A DNA stretch of 64,000 nucleotides from Acidimicrobiia bacterium (GTDB lineage Bacteria > Actinomycetota > Acidimicrobiia > Acidimicrobiales > Poriferisodalaceae), in the NCBI GenBank assembly GCA_022821985.1, contig JAJECP010000011.1, positions 1-64,000 of the forward strand, written 5' to 3'. Made by a program: the position numbers and the translations under genes. Below are positions 43,066 to 51,913 of the stretch, one piece after another. The notes under the pieces are model-generated. The model saw only the letters and a list, made by a program, of their open reading frames with translations, was not told the DNA's origin and made no database searches. Within the stretch, counting starts at the first letter, position 1. Each line of letters begins with the position of its first letter.

Positions 43066-44226
43066 ATGACGACGTACGCAGGCGAGCGGCTGATTCACGA
43101 CACCGACAGCCATCTGATGGAACCGGTGGATTGGCTGGCGAGCTACGCCGACAGTTCCGTGGCCGCCAAACTCCGGGATCTGAGCTTGTTGGGCGGGGGC
43201 GACGCGGCGACGCACGAGCTGGTGGAGCAGTGCTGGGCGCGGCGCGACGATCCCGAGGAAACGGCGAAGCTGGCAGCCGACGTGGTCGGCGGGCCGAAGG
43301 GTTACTTCGCCTACGGCTCCATGGACGCACACGAACGGGTCGGAGCGCTCGACCAGCTGGGCTTCGCCAGCCAGCTCGTGTTCACGACGTTCGCGCACAC
43401 GCAGTTCCACGCTCGCGGCGATGTCGATCTGGCGTACGGCGGCGCCTCGGCGCACAACCGCGGCATCGCCGACTTCTGCTCGGTCGACCCGCGGCTGCTG
43501 GGCGTGGCGTTCGTGCCGCTGGAAGATCCGCAGCGCACCGTCGAGTGCGCTCGGGAGGCCATCGAGGTGGGATGCCGGGCCGCATGGATCCCCCACGGCG
43601 TGCCGACCACGATGAGTCCCACGCATCCCGACTTCGACCCGCTGTGGGCGCTGCTGAGCGAGGCCGGCGTGCCGGTACTGATGCACCTCGGGCCGAACGG
43701 CGGCAACCAACTGCCGAAGACGTACCACAACAACGGGCGTGTTCCGGGCAAGGACTTCGTGGGCGGCGGCGAGAACATGCGCTCGAAGGACTTCCTGAAC
43801 CTGTACCACGACGCCGAGAACCTGCTGTCCTGCATGGTGCTCGACGGCATCTTCGAGAAGTTCCCCGAGCTGCGCTGCGGGCTGATCGAGCTGGGCGCCG
43901 GGTGGGTGCCGAACCTGCTGCGCTCGCTGGACAACAGCGTCAAGGCGTTCGGCCGTCACGAGCCCGAGCTGTCCAAGCTGACCATGGCTCCCTCGGACTA
44001 CATCCGCCGCCAGGTGCGGTTCACGCCCTGGCACTTCGAGGACGTGGGCTGGCTGGTGGCCAACAGCGGGCCGGAGCTGTTCCTGTTCTCGTCGGACTGG
44101 CCGCACCCTGAAGGAGGCCGCGACCCAATCGCCGAGTTCCAGGCCTCGTTCACGGCGGCCGGCCTCAACGAGGGTGTCACAGCGCCGTTCTGGGCCGGCA
44201 ACGCCTCGTTCCTGCTCGGCGTCTAG
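43066..44226 (+). CDS. Amidohydrolase family 2 (TIM-barrel metal-dependent hydrolase/decarboxylase)
   Basis: The 386-residue product shows the amidohydrolase-2 layout: HDTDSHLMEPVDWLASY at the N-terminus, FTTFAHTQFHARGDVDL, VPVLMHLGPNGGN with its metal-binding His, ELGAGWVPNLLRSLDNS and LFLFSSDWPHPEGGRDPIAEF, where the Asp/His of SSDWPH is catalytic. Members are hydrolases or non-oxidative decarboxylases of aromatic acids. GGGGGGATC precedes ATG 43066. It follows the deacylase gene and probably shares its transcript. Substrate not identified. Confidence 0.88.
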   Translation: MTTYAGERLIHDTDSHLMEPVDWLASYADSSVAAKLRDLSLLGGGDAATHELVEQCWARRDDPEETAKLAADVVGGPKGYFAYGSMDAHERVGALDQLGFASQLVFTTFAHTQFHARGDVDLAYGGASAHNRGIADFCSVDPRLLGVAFVPLEDPQRTVECAREAIEVGCRAAWIPHGVPTTMSPTHPDFDPLWALLSEAGVPVLMHLGPNGGNQLPKTYHNNGRVPGKDFVGGGENMRSKDFLNLYHDAENLLSCMVLDGIFEKFPELRCGLIELGAGWVPNLLRSLDNSVKAFGRHEPELSKLTMAPSDYIRRQVRFTPWHFEDVGWLVANSGPELFLFSSDWPHPEGGRDPIAEFQASFTAAGLNEGVTAPFWAGNASFLLGV

Positions 44227-44322
44227 CGCTGCTGGGGCCCACGTGGGCCGGCAGTAGATTTGGCGTCATAGCGCTGCGACGGCCGCGCCCGGCGGCACGC
44301 GTCGCGGCGCAGGAGAGCAGAC

Positions 44323-44931
44323 ATGGCTGAGAATCCCGATCAGCATTCCGAAGGCCGACGGTCCCGCACAGCCCTGCTCGTCGTGGACGTGCAGCCCACC
44401 TTCTGCGAAGGCGGCGCACTCGGGGTCGAGGGCGGCAACGACGTCGCCGCCAATGTGGCCGACTTGCTCGCCGGCGACCACGGCTACGACTTGGTAGTGA
44501 CTACCCAGGACTGGCACATCGACCCGGGTGATCACTTCAGCGACGAGCCCGACTTCGTCGACACATGGCCGCCCCACGGCGTGGCCGGCACCGCGGAGGC
44601 CGAGCTGCACCCTGCACTCGACGCTGTAGCCGGCCGCATCGACGCGGGCGTGCGCAAGGGCATGCACGCCGCGGCATATTCCGGCTTCGAAGGCGTCGAC
44701 GGCGACGGCCGGACCCTCAACGACCTGCTGAGCTCTGCAGGAGTACGTGAAGTCGATGTGGTCGGTATCGCCTTCGACCATTGCGTTCGTGCCACCGCGA
44801 TGGACGCTGCTGCGAACGGTTACGCGACCACGGTGATCGAGGGGCTCTCCGCCTCGGTGGCGCCCGAGACCGAAGCCGCAGCACGCACCCAGCTCGCCGA
44901 TGCTGGCATCGAGGTCATCACCTCTCGCTGA
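44323..44931 (+). CDS. pncA: Nicotinamidase (isochorismatase fold)
   Basis: The 202-residue product has the nicotinamidase catalytic triad: Asp22 in LLVVDVQPTF, Lys112 in GVRKGMH and Cys154 in IAFDHCVRAT, plus the metal site DWHIDPGDHF (Asp63, His65, His71). It deamidates nicotinamide to nicotinate in NAD salvage. AGGAGAGC precedes ATG 44323. Neighbours are not NAD genes; it follows the amidohydrolase by about 100 bases and may belong to the amide-degradation block rather than salvage. A homologous amidase on another small amide is the main alternative. Confidence 0.85.
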   Translation: MAENPDQHSEGRRSRTALLVVDVQPTFCEGGALGVEGGNDVAANVADLLAGDHGYDLVVTTQDWHIDPGDHFSDEPDFVDTWPPHGVAGTAEAELHPALDAVAGRIDAGVRKGMHAAAYSGFEGVDGDGRTLNDLLSSAGVREVDVVGIAFDHCVRATAMDAAANGYATTVIEGLSASVAPETEAAARTQLADAGIEVITSR

Positions 44932-44932
44932 A

Positions 44933-44955
44933 CTGCCAGCTCAGCCGCTTGGCAG
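44933..44955. terminator. Hairpin between convergent genes
   Basis: CTGCCA (44933-44938) pairs with TGGCAG (44950-44955) over an 11-base loop in the 34-base gap between the nicotinamidase and chorismate mutase stops. Weak probable terminator. Confidence 0.35.
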
Positions 44956-44965
44956 CATCGACGGT

Positions 44966-45280
44966 CTAGAGGGTTTCCTGCTCGATCGTGAACTCGCTGG
45001 CCGTTTCGGCAATGCGTTTGTGGTTGCGGATCACCTCGTCCATCACGAAGTGGACGAACCTCTCGCAGAAGTCGGGATCGAGTCCCTCGGCCAAGGCAAG
45101 CCGGCGCAAGCCGTCCACCTGCTCATGCTGGCGAGGCAGGTCAACCGGCGGCAGGTCGTTCGCAGCCTTGTAGACGCCGATGTCATGAGTGATGCGGAAG
45201 CGCTCCGCGAGCAGGCGCACCAGCTCGGTGTCGACCTTGTCGATGCTGCGGCGGAAGGCAGCGAGCTCGTCGTCGGACAT
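44966..45280 (-). CDS. Chorismate mutase (AroQ type)
   Basis: The 104-residue product matches stand-alone AroQ-type chorismate mutase: FRRSIDKVDTELVRLLAERFRITHDIGVYKAANDLPPVDLPRQHEQ, then a helical GLDPDFCERFVHFVMDEVIRNHK. It converts chorismate to prephenate, the branch point to phenylalanine and tyrosine. The Arg and Lys residues of the first helices fit the active site. ATG 45280; no strong ribosome binding site. Convergent with the nicotinamidase gene. The gene sits alone, as does the shikimate kinase at 8 kb. Confidence 0.9.
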   Translation of the reverse strand: MSDDELAAFRRSIDKVDTELVRLLAERFRITHDIGVYKAANDLPPVDLPRQHEQVDGLRRLALAEGLDPDFCERFVHFVMDEVIRNHKRIAETASEFTIEQETL

Positions 45281-45387
45281 CGGCCCTGTTTCTAGCCCAT
45301 CGAGCCGCGACAGCCACGGGAGGAGGAGTGCAGCAGACCCGGCGGTGCACCGGCGGGGGCGGGCAGGGCTTGGCTACGGTTTGCGCC

Positions 45388-46584
45388 GTGAGTGCCTCAG
45401 GTGCTGATCGCGGCCTGCGTGGCCGCACGGCCGTTGCAGGTGTCGGCGAGACCACCTACTACAAGCGTGGCCAGTCGACCGATCCTGAATTCGTGCTGGT
45501 CGTGAAGGCGATCTTGGCCGCGTGTAAGGACGCGGGCATCAACCCACGCGAGATCGACGGGTTCTGCTCGTACAGCAACGACCGCAATACGCCCGCCAGG
45601 CTGGCCAACGCCCTCGGTCTCGAAGAGTTGCGCTACTCCAACATGCAATGGGGCGGCGGGGGCGGCGGTGCTGCAGCCGTCGTGCAGAACGCCGCCAGTG
45701 CCGTGCACGCCGGATCGGCCAACGTCGTGGTGGCCTACCGGGGTTTGGCTCAGGGCCAGTTCGGCCGCTTCGGCCAGGGCGGGCGACGACCGGCCGTGCG
45801 GGGCGAGTTCGCCTACACGCTCCCCTACGGCGTGATGAGCCCGGCCCAGATGTACGCGATGCGCACCACCCGGCTCATGTGGGAGCACGGCATCGATCGC
45901 TCCACCATGCGGGCAGTGGCGCTGGCTGCCTACCACCACGCCCAGAACAACCCCCGGGCGGTCATGTACGGCCGACCGCTCGACGCCGAGACGTACGACT
46001 CGTCCCGCTGGATCACCGAACCGTTCCGTCTGTACGACTGCTGCCTCGAGAACGACGGCGGCGCGGCCATGATCGTCACGTCTGCCGAGCGCGCCGCCGA
46101 TCTCAGCGACACGCCGGTGCTGGTGTTGGCGGCTCAGCAGAGCGGCGGGCACCGCTCGGGCGCCTGGGTCCACAACCCGACCGACTACGCGACCTCCAGC
46201 TTCAAGCTCGGGGCGCAGCACCTCTACGAGCAGGCCGGCGTGACACCCGACGACGTAGACGTCGTGCAGAGCTACGAAAACTTCACCGGTGCCGTGGTGA
46301 TGAGCCTCATCGAGCACGGTCTGTGCACCTACGAGAACGCCAACGAGGTGCTGACGTTCGAGAACCTGCGAGCGGACGGGGGGAGCATCCCGCTGAACAC
46401 CAGCGGCGGCAACCTTGCCGAGTGCTACATGCACGGGCTCGGCATGCAGATCGAGGCGGTGCGGCAGGTCCGCGGCGACTCCACCAACCAGGTGCCGAAC
46501 GTCAACGTGTCGCTCTCCAACGCCGGACCGATGGTCGAGATCGCCTCCACTGCGATCTACGGCACCACTGAGGCGCTCGGATGA
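45388..46584 (+). CDS. Thiolase-like protein (SCP2/lipid-transfer thiolase type)
   Basis: The product (398 residues from GTG 45388) contains RTAVAGVGETTYYKRGQSTDPE, GLEELRYSNMQWGGGGGGAAAVV, LPYGVMSPAQMYAMRTTRLMWEHG and PLNTSGGNLAECYMHGLGM, matching the SCP2-type thiolase-like subfamily used in steroid and branched-chain lipid degradation. An active-site Cys like that of biosynthetic thiolases is not evident at the usual place, as in many of these members, which need a DUF35 partner. An upstream GTG (45328) lies behind GGGAGGAG but would add 20 Cys/Gly-rich residues, so 45388 is preferred though it lacks a ribosome binding site. It is followed directly by its DUF35 partner gene. Confidence 0.85.
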   Translation: MSASGADRGLRGRTAVAGVGETTYYKRGQSTDPEFVLVVKAILAACKDAGINPREIDGFCSYSNDRNTPARLANALGLEELRYSNMQWGGGGGGAAAVVQNAASAVHAGSANVVVAYRGLAQGQFGRFGQGGRRPAVRGEFAYTLPYGVMSPAQMYAMRTTRLMWEHGIDRSTMRAVALAAYHHAQNNPRAVMYGRPLDAETYDSSRWITEPFRLYDCCLENDGGAAMIVTSAERAADLSDTPVLVLAAQQSGGHRSGAWVHNPTDYATSSFKLGAQHLYEQAGVTPDDVDVVQSYENFTGAVVMSLIEHGLCTYENANEVLTFENLRADGGSIPLNTSGGNLAECYMHGLGMQIEAVRQVRGDSTNQVPNVNVSLSNAGPMVEIASTAIYGTTEALG

Positions 46585-46594
46585 GGGCGCCCCG

Positions 46595-47053
46595 ATGAGC
46601 GCGCTCGCCGAGGCCAGCTACCTGCCGGAAGGCCTCACCCAGCCTGCTCCGATGCGCGACGGGATGGATGCGCCGTACTGGGAGGGCACTCGCGCGCACG
46701 AGTTGCGAGTGCAGCGCTGCGCCGACTGCGGCACCCACCAATGGGGGCCCGACTGGGTGTGCCATGCCTGCCAGTCGCTCAATGTCGAGTGGGTGACGGT
46801 CGAGCCCACAGCGCGCATCTACTCCTGGCAGCGCGTGCATCACCCGGTGCATCCGGCGCTGGCCGACCACGGCCCGTACATCGTGGTGCTGGTCGAACTG
46901 CCCCACGCCGACAACCTGCGCATGCTCGGCAACCTGCTCGGCGACCCGATGCAGGACATCGTCATAGGCAGCGACGTCGAGGCCGTCTTCGAAGACCACG
47001 ACAACGGCAACCCGCCCTACACCCTCGTCCAGTGGCAGGTCACCAGCAGCTGA
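46595..47053 (+). CDS. DUF35 / OB-fold zinc-ribbon protein, thiolase partner
   Basis: The 152-residue product has a rubredoxin-like zinc ribbon (VQRCADCGTHQWGPDWVCHACQS, four Cys in two CxxC pairs) and an OB-fold C-terminal half (RIYSWQRVHHPVHPALADHGPYIVVLVEL). DUF35 proteins form complexes with SCP2-type thiolases and help bind acyl-CoA or CoA groups. It starts at ATG 46595, 10 bases after the thiolase stop. Expected to act with the upstream gene in retro-aldol or thiolytic cleavage of a lipid or steroid side chain; the exact substrate is unknown. Confidence 0.88.
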   Translation: MSALAEASYLPEGLTQPAPMRDGMDAPYWEGTRAHELRVQRCADCGTHQWGPDWVCHACQSLNVEWVTVEPTARIYSWQRVHHPVHPALADHGPYIVVLVELPHADNLRMLGNLLGDPMQDIVIGSDVEAVFEDHDNGNPPYTLVQWQVTSS

Positions 47054-47059
47054 CGTCCT

Positions 47060-47308
47060 CTATCGATCGGGCATGTGAGTCGCAGATGCAGGATGGACTT
47101 GTAGCTGGGTGTGCTGAGCGAGCGCTGTGAAATCGCGCTCGGCGTTCAGCACCTCTGCGCCGCTCCCGATGGCAATCGCAGCAATGAGGCAGTCGATCAT
47201 GTTGCGCACCGTCGCGCCAGACCGTCGGCACGTTCGGTACAGCAGCGCCGCTCGCTGGCAATCAACTGTTTCCGCCGGTTGGCCGACACTGCCAGCGCGC
47301 TGTGTCAC
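47060..47308 (-). pseudogene. vapC: Truncated VapC-like PIN toxin
   Basis: From a GTG at 47308 that overlaps the vapB stop by four bases, 82 codons encode the C-terminal half of a PIN domain (RNMIDCLIAAIAIGSG, then AEVLNAERDFTAL). The usual VapC is 125-140 residues with an N-terminal catalytic Asp (MIVxDTSVW) and an internal Glu; here the N-terminal half is missing although the coupled start position is kept, suggesting an internal deletion. The usual DxDF near the C-terminus reads ERDF. It is unlikely to be an active ribonuclease. Confidence 0.75.
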
Positions 47309-47514
47309 AGGTGCTCGATGCGGCCTCCACGCGTGGCTTCCAGGTCGCCGTCCCAACCGGTGCCGCGCATGGCGAGTGCTTCTTCGAGCGACATCGGTTC
47401 CTCGGAGGCGAGTTCTAATGCGAAGTTCACCGCAGCCCGCTTGCTGCTGAGTCCATAGCGCTGCATGACACGCATGCACGCCGCCTCGTCGATGTCGATG
47501 TTTGTGCGTGCCAT
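47305..47514 (-). CDS. vapB: VapB-family antitoxin
   Basis: The 69-residue product begins MARTNIDIDEAACMRVMQRY, the ribbon-helix-type DNA-binding start typical of actinobacterial VapB (ARTNIDIDxxL), with AAVNFALELASEEPMSLEEALAMRGTGWDGDLEA following. It should bind and neutralise its toxin and autoregulate the operon. ATG 47514 is preferred over 47571, which adds 19 residues. The downstream toxin is broken, so this antitoxin may be an orphan or may act against other VapC proteins. Confidence 0.85.
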   Translation of the reverse strand: MARTNIDIDEAACMRVMQRYGLSSKRAAVNFALELASEEPMSLEEALAMRGTGWDGDLEATRGGRIEHL

Positions 47515-47911
47515 AGACCAATAGTGCACCAATCTCGCGCGTACCAGACCGAAAAGGCCGCAGTCCTCCACAGCGCTCAGCCCCGCGGGAACAGCGAATC
47601 ACGCCGGATTCGTCGGGGTCGGCCTTGATTGCGCAGAAGCCCACGAGAATTGCGAGCGCTCCACCTCGTGGAGCCCAATGCCGGCGTTCTCATGCGGCGT
47701 GCCCACCAACTCGTCCGCTGCTTGCGCCACTCGGTTGCGGGGCTTAGCCACAGCCACCTCGATCGATGGCGATCTCGCAGCGCTGCTCACACGCGGCGCG
47801 TAGGACCCGGCTCACTGGATCGCGGGATATGAAGGCTGCCGGACAAATAGCGGATGCCACGGATCACATCCACAATCTGTGACAGGGCTCGATCGCTTGG
47901 GAGTGATGGTC
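47515..47911. other. Intergenic stretch without a convincing gene
   Basis: About 400 bases between vapB and the Cys-rich gene. Short frames exist on both strands (for instance 47599-47790 minus, 47629-47832 plus) but lack recognisable motifs. The deleted VapC material is not found here. The stretch just upstream of 47514 must carry the vapBC promoter and presumably an operator. Confidence 0.5.
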
Positions 47912-48241
47912 ATGCGGCGACCAGTAACCGAGCGCAGATGTGACAATTGTCGCTACATGAGACAAGTTCGACGCGAGGACTCGCGATTCGGTTACTTCTC
48001 GCCTGCTGGATCCAGCGAGATGGTGCCGATCTCAGCGCGGACACTCACGATCACCACCTGTCATGAGCAGCAGTTTCCTGAGCCGAGGACCGTCGCGCCA
48101 GAGCACTTCTGTCCCGAGTGGAGGCCCTGTCCTCCTGAGCGGGCGCCACTGCTCACGATGCGTCGCGGCTTGAAGGTCCTGTTCAAGCCGGTGCTGGTCG
48201 TGGCCGAGGCAATCGCATCCCGCGTGGCAGGAAAGACCTGA
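47912..48241 (+). CDS. Small Cys-rich, putative metal-binding protein
   Basis: The 109-residue product has four Cys in a pattern (RRCDNCRYM; ITTCHEQQFPEP; EHFCPEWRPCP) that could bind zinc or an iron-sulfur cluster, followed by a basic C-terminal helix (MRRGLKVLFKPVLVVAEAIASRV). Similar small CxxCxxW...CpeW proteins occur as uncharacterised hypotheticals. ATG 47912 is preceded by GGGAGTG at proper distance, and is preferred over the earlier GTG. It lies 150 bases before the methyltransferase genes, so a link to that system is possible but not shown. Confidence 0.65.
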   Translation: MRRPVTERRCDNCRYMRQVRREDSRFGYFSPAGSSEMVPISARTLTITTCHEQQFPEPRTVAPEHFCPEWRPCPPERAPLLTMRRGLKVLFKPVLVVAEAIASRVAGKT

Positions 48242-48391
48242 ACTCTCCTCAGCGAGCTTTCGTGTCACACCCCTTCGGCATGCTCTGGGTCATGTTCTGG
48301 CATCTGGCGGCATCCTCGGCCCACACTTCGAGGCGTCTTAGGCTTGAACGGGTGCTTGGGCCCTGCTTGAGCGACACGGAGGTGTCGTGCG

Positions 48392-50152
48392 ATGGCTGAT
48401 ACGACCCGGCAGGTTGTGGCACCCGGTAACGCTCAGATGCGGTTCCCGATGACCACGGACATCCGAGGCAGCAAGGGAAGCATCTTCTATAGGGCGCACT
48501 CGTATCACACGAAGGTGCCGGTCGAGAACATCGTGCAGCTCATCGAGCACTACACGGATGTGGGCGATGTGGTGGTCGATCCGTTCTGCGGGTCCGGCCA
48601 AGCAGGTGTGGCTGCGGTGCTCACTGGTCGGCACGCTGTCATCTCGGATTTGTCTCCCGCCGCAGCGCATATCGCACGTGGCTACACAGCGCGCGTCGAC
48701 CCCGTCGGCTTCGATCAGGCCGCTTCGAGACTGCTTGAAGGACTCGCACCGTTGGAGCGGGAGCTGTACGGGGTGCCCGGCGGACGGGTCGAGTACACGG
48801 TCTGGTCTGACGTGTACCGCTGCTCGACGTGCGGGAGCGAAATCCTGTTTTGGGAGGCGGCCGTCGATCACCGGGTTGGTCAGCTGAAGCGCTCGCTCTC
48901 ATGCGCCGCGGGCCACGGACCTTTCGCAAAGACCGATCTCGATTGGCTCGGCTCCCGGCCGGTGCAACGAAACATCAGCATCGACGGTCAGCGAGCCCGT
49001 GAAGTGGAGCCGGTATGTGAGGCGGGAGACGAACCCTTCATCGACCGATCCAGCATTCCCTTTTGGTTCCCGACGGCGCCGTGGGAACGCTGGCGCGAGA
49101 TGTGGCGAGCCCAGCACGACGCGCAAGGAATCGGCACGTCCGCAGACTTCTTCACGAATCGAAACCTCTATGCGCTGGCAGCAATGTGGGACGCGATCAG
49201 ACAAGTCGACGACGAGACGATTCGGGCTGGCCTGCGGTTTGTCTTTACCGCCAGCGTCAATCGAGCGTCCCGCCGGTACCAGTGGCACCCGACGCGCCCG
49301 ACCAACGTCCTGTCATCCACGATGTACCTCGCGTCGCTGAACTACGAGTTCAACGTCTTCAGCCTCTTCCGCCGCAAGCTCTCGACGATCGCTCAGATGT
49401 ATGAGCGGACCTGGCAAGCGCCAGGTTCATGCGAAGTGCATCAGGGCCCCGCCGACAGCCTCGACTGGCTGGTCGACGACGCCGCCGACTACGTGTTCAC
49501 CGATCCTCCGTTCGGCTCCAACATCTTCTACGGCGACTCGTCGTACCTGTGGGAGGCGTGGCTCGGCGAACGGACCGACGTTGCGGCTGAGGCCGTGATC
49601 AACAAGAGGCTGACTGACGAGCTCGGTCGCACAACTCTGGATGGCTACGAGAAGGCGATGAGCCGTGCGATGGAAGAGATCGGCCGCGTACTCCGGCCGG
49701 GTGCGTGGGCTTCGCTGCAATTCCACAACTCCGATGACGCCGTGTGGTCCGCGATCCAGAACGCTGTCGATGCCGCAGGGTTGAGCGTCGAAGCCGCCGT
49801 CGTAATGGACAAGGGCCAGGCATCCTTCAAGGGCATCCGTCACCACCAGCGAGGCGAGAAGGTGGCCAGTTTCGACCTCGTGCTGCACCTCGCTTCGGGA
49901 CCACGAAACGAAACTTGCCCTGAGCGTTACGAGATCGCACGAGCCGACATGCAGCAAATGCTCGAGGCATATGTCGCTCTCGAGCCGCCATCGCGCTGCA
50001 CCACGCCGTGGCTGCATTCCCAAGCGATGCGTCATCTCATCGCGATTGGTGCGTCGCCGGCGGGATGGAGCTTCGCCGCGGTGGAAGCACTGTGCGAAGA
50101 GACTTTTGAGAGGAAGGGCAACTCATGGCACCTGCGAGCAAAGACGGCGTAG
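48392..50152 (+). CDS. DNA methyltransferase 1, Zn-ribbon (COG1743-like)
   Basis: The 586-residue product has methyltransferase motif I VVDPFCGSGQAG (DPFCGSG at 63-69, AdoMet binding) and catalytic motif IV TDPPFGSN (371-374), with the order motif I - middle domain - motif IV. The middle holds a zinc-ribbon-like module (Cys144, Cys147, Cys171, His175) and a long helical part likely to read DNA. DPPF suggests N6-adenine or N4-cytosine methylation. These features fit the Zn-ribbon adenine methylase group (COG1743/DUF1156-like). GGAGG precedes ATG 48392. Its 3' end overlaps the next methyltransferase by 28 bases. Together with the nuclease downstream it forms an operon. Confidence 0.82.
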   Translation: MADTTRQVVAPGNAQMRFPMTTDIRGSKGSIFYRAHSYHTKVPVENIVQLIEHYTDVGDVVVDPFCGSGQAGVAAVLTGRHAVISDLSPAAAHIARGYTARVDPVGFDQAASRLLEGLAPLERELYGVPGGRVEYTVWSDVYRCSTCGSEILFWEAAVDHRVGQLKRSLSCAAGHGPFAKTDLDWLGSRPVQRNISIDGQRAREVEPVCEAGDEPFIDRSSIPFWFPTAPWERWREMWRAQHDAQGIGTSADFFTNRNLYALAAMWDAIRQVDDETIRAGLRFVFTASVNRASRRYQWHPTRPTNVLSSTMYLASLNYEFNVFSLFRRKLSTIAQMYERTWQAPGSCEVHQGPADSLDWLVDDAADYVFTDPPFGSNIFYGDSSYLWEAWLGERTDVAAEAVINKRLTDELGRTTLDGYEKAMSRAMEEIGRVLRPGAWASLQFHNSDDAVWSAIQNAVDAAGLSVEAAVVMDKGQASFKGIRHHQRGEKVASFDLVLHLASGPRNETCPERYEIARADMQQMLEAYVALEPPSRCTTPWLHSQAMRHLIAIGASPAGWSFAAVEALCEETFERKGNSWHLRAKTA

Positions 50153-51891
50153 ACCGACGGCCGTTGGCCGCTCGTCTTCCGCTGCCGAACTACGTCGCTG
50201 GCTCCAAGGGAGGTCCCTGGTACACGGCGCATACCTATCCCACCAAGATTCCGCCGGAAGCCGTCGCTCCGTTTATCGAGGCGTCGACGCTGCCCGATGG
50301 CCTGGTCGCTGACCCGTTCTGCGGGTCCGGGATGACAGGCGTCGCGGCGACGCTGGCAGGCCGCCGAGCGCTGCTGTCTGATCTCTCGCCGGGCGCAGTG
50401 CACCTCGCCCGCAACCACACGCGTCGTGTGTCCGCAGCGTCGCTCCATGAGGCGATCGCGCGGCTTGACAGTGCGTGGATGCTTGACGTCGAGCGCGACC
50501 TGTACTGGTCCTCAGTTGGTACTGAGGACGGAGTCGTCTGCGGGCTGATGAGACACATGGTGTGGTCCGAGGCCTACGAGTGCGCGTCGTGCCGGTCGAC
50601 GGTGGTGCTGTGGGATGTGGCCGAGCCCAACCGGCCGCTCCGACGACAGGTTGACTGCGATATCTGCGGATGGTCGTTTGACCGAACTCGCCGCAGGCCG
50701 GTCGATTCAGTGCCCCGGTGGCTGACTCTCGCACCTGAATCGGGGGGAAAGCTGGTCCAAGGCGATCCGACTGCCGATGCAATCCGGCGGGTCGACGCGA
50801 TCGGGCGCCGACGGCTCAAGCACTGGGTGCCGAGGGTGCGCATCGACTCATCCCGCGAGATGTACATCCGATCTGCTCTTCATCTGCGCGGCGTGCGCAC
50901 GGTTGCAGACATGTTCGCTCATCGCCCCAAAGTCGCGCTGTCTCGCTTGTGGCACGAGATCGGTCTCATCACGGATGCAGCCGTGAGAGAGGCCCTGCAA
51001 TTCGCGTTCACCAACACGGCTTGGCATGCCAGCCGCATGCGGCGCTACAACGCGAAGGGTGGCCAGCGCCCGCTGACAGGCACCCTGTTCATCCCGCAGC
51101 TGGTTTCGGAACCCAACATTTTCGAGGTCTTCCGTCACCAGGTCCGCCAAGTCTGCCGGTTGTATGAAGCGCTCCCCGACGGCGATGTCGAGGTAGCTCA
51201 GTCATCTGCGACAGACCTTCGTTGGGTCGCCGACTGTTCCGTGGACTACGTGTTCACGGATCCACCCTTCGGCAACAACATCCACTACGCCGACTGCAAC
51301 ATCGTCTGGGAAGCGTGGCTGGGCAACCCGACCGATCACGACCAAGAAATTGTCGTGAACAAGTCACGCAGCGCAACGGATGGCGGCAAGACGCTCGCTG
51401 ACTACCAGCGACTGCTCACAGATTCGTTCCGTGAAGCGAAGAGGGTCGTGGTCGACGGCGGACGCATCTCGGTGGTCTTTCACAACTCTGACGACGCGGT
51501 ATGGACTGCACTTCTCGATGCCGTTGAGGACGCCGGCCTGCACCAAGCAGAGGTGTCGATACTCGACAAGGGCCAACGAAGCCAGAAGGGCTACAAGGCC
51601 AGACGGGGCGAACTCGTGCCGTTCTACGACCTCGTCATGACCTTTGACAAGGCGAATCGAAACACACCAAGACTGAACGGCGCCGGCGAGATGGCGCTCG
51701 ACGCCGTCATGGCGCATCTCGAAAGCCTCGACGGCAAGCCCTCCCAAGCACGCCACCTCGACTACCTGTACTCCGTCGCCGTGGGCGCAGTGATCGGTGG
51801 CGGCGCACGGCCGATCGGGCTTTCGTTGCGAGCATTCGAGCGGATGTGCAATGAACGCTTCGAACGAATCGGAGACTCGTTCCACCTATAG
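50125..51891 (+). CDS. DNA methyltransferase 2, Zn-ribbon paralogue
   Basis: The 588-residue product is a paralogue of the preceding protein with the same layout: DPFCGSG at 63-69, two CxxC pairs (Cys153/156 and Cys178/181) forming a full zinc ribbon, and TDPPFGNN (379-382). N-termini align (GSKGxxxYxAHxYxTKxP), as do C-terminal blocks (VVFHNSDDAVWTALLDAVEDAG versus QFHNSDDAVWSA). The recognition region between them differs, so the two probably methylate different strands or sites. ATG 50125 follows GGAAGGG and overlaps the first gene by 28 bases. Two methyltransferases for one nuclease would suit an asymmetric recognition sequence; this is inference. Confidence 0.82.
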   Translation: MAPASKDGVDRRPLAARLPLPNYVAGSKGGPWYTAHTYPTKIPPEAVAPFIEASTLPDGLVADPFCGSGMTGVAATLAGRRALLSDLSPGAVHLARNHTRRVSAASLHEAIARLDSAWMLDVERDLYWSSVGTEDGVVCGLMRHMVWSEAYECASCRSTVVLWDVAEPNRPLRRQVDCDICGWSFDRTRRRPVDSVPRWLTLAPESGGKLVQGDPTADAIRRVDAIGRRRLKHWVPRVRIDSSREMYIRSALHLRGVRTVADMFAHRPKVALSRLWHEIGLITDAAVREALQFAFTNTAWHASRMRRYNAKGGQRPLTGTLFIPQLVSEPNIFEVFRHQVRQVCRLYEALPDGDVEVAQSSATDLRWVADCSVDYVFTDPPFGNNIHYADCNIVWEAWLGNPTDHDQEIVVNKSRSATDGGKTLADYQRLLTDSFREAKRVVVDGGRISVVFHNSDDAVWTALLDAVEDAGLHQAEVSILDKGQRSQKGYKARRGELVPFYDLVMTFDKANRNTPRLNGAGEMALDAVMAHLESLDGKPSQARHLDYLYSVAVGAVIGGGARPIGLSLRAFERMCNERFERIGDSFHL

Positions 51892-51913
51892 GTGCCGAGA
51901 GAGAGGTGAAGCG

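Noticed and set aside
47599-47832. Possible small antitoxin-like frames on both strands (63 and 67 codons).
   Set aside because: No fold signature, no ribosome binding site, and no partner gene.
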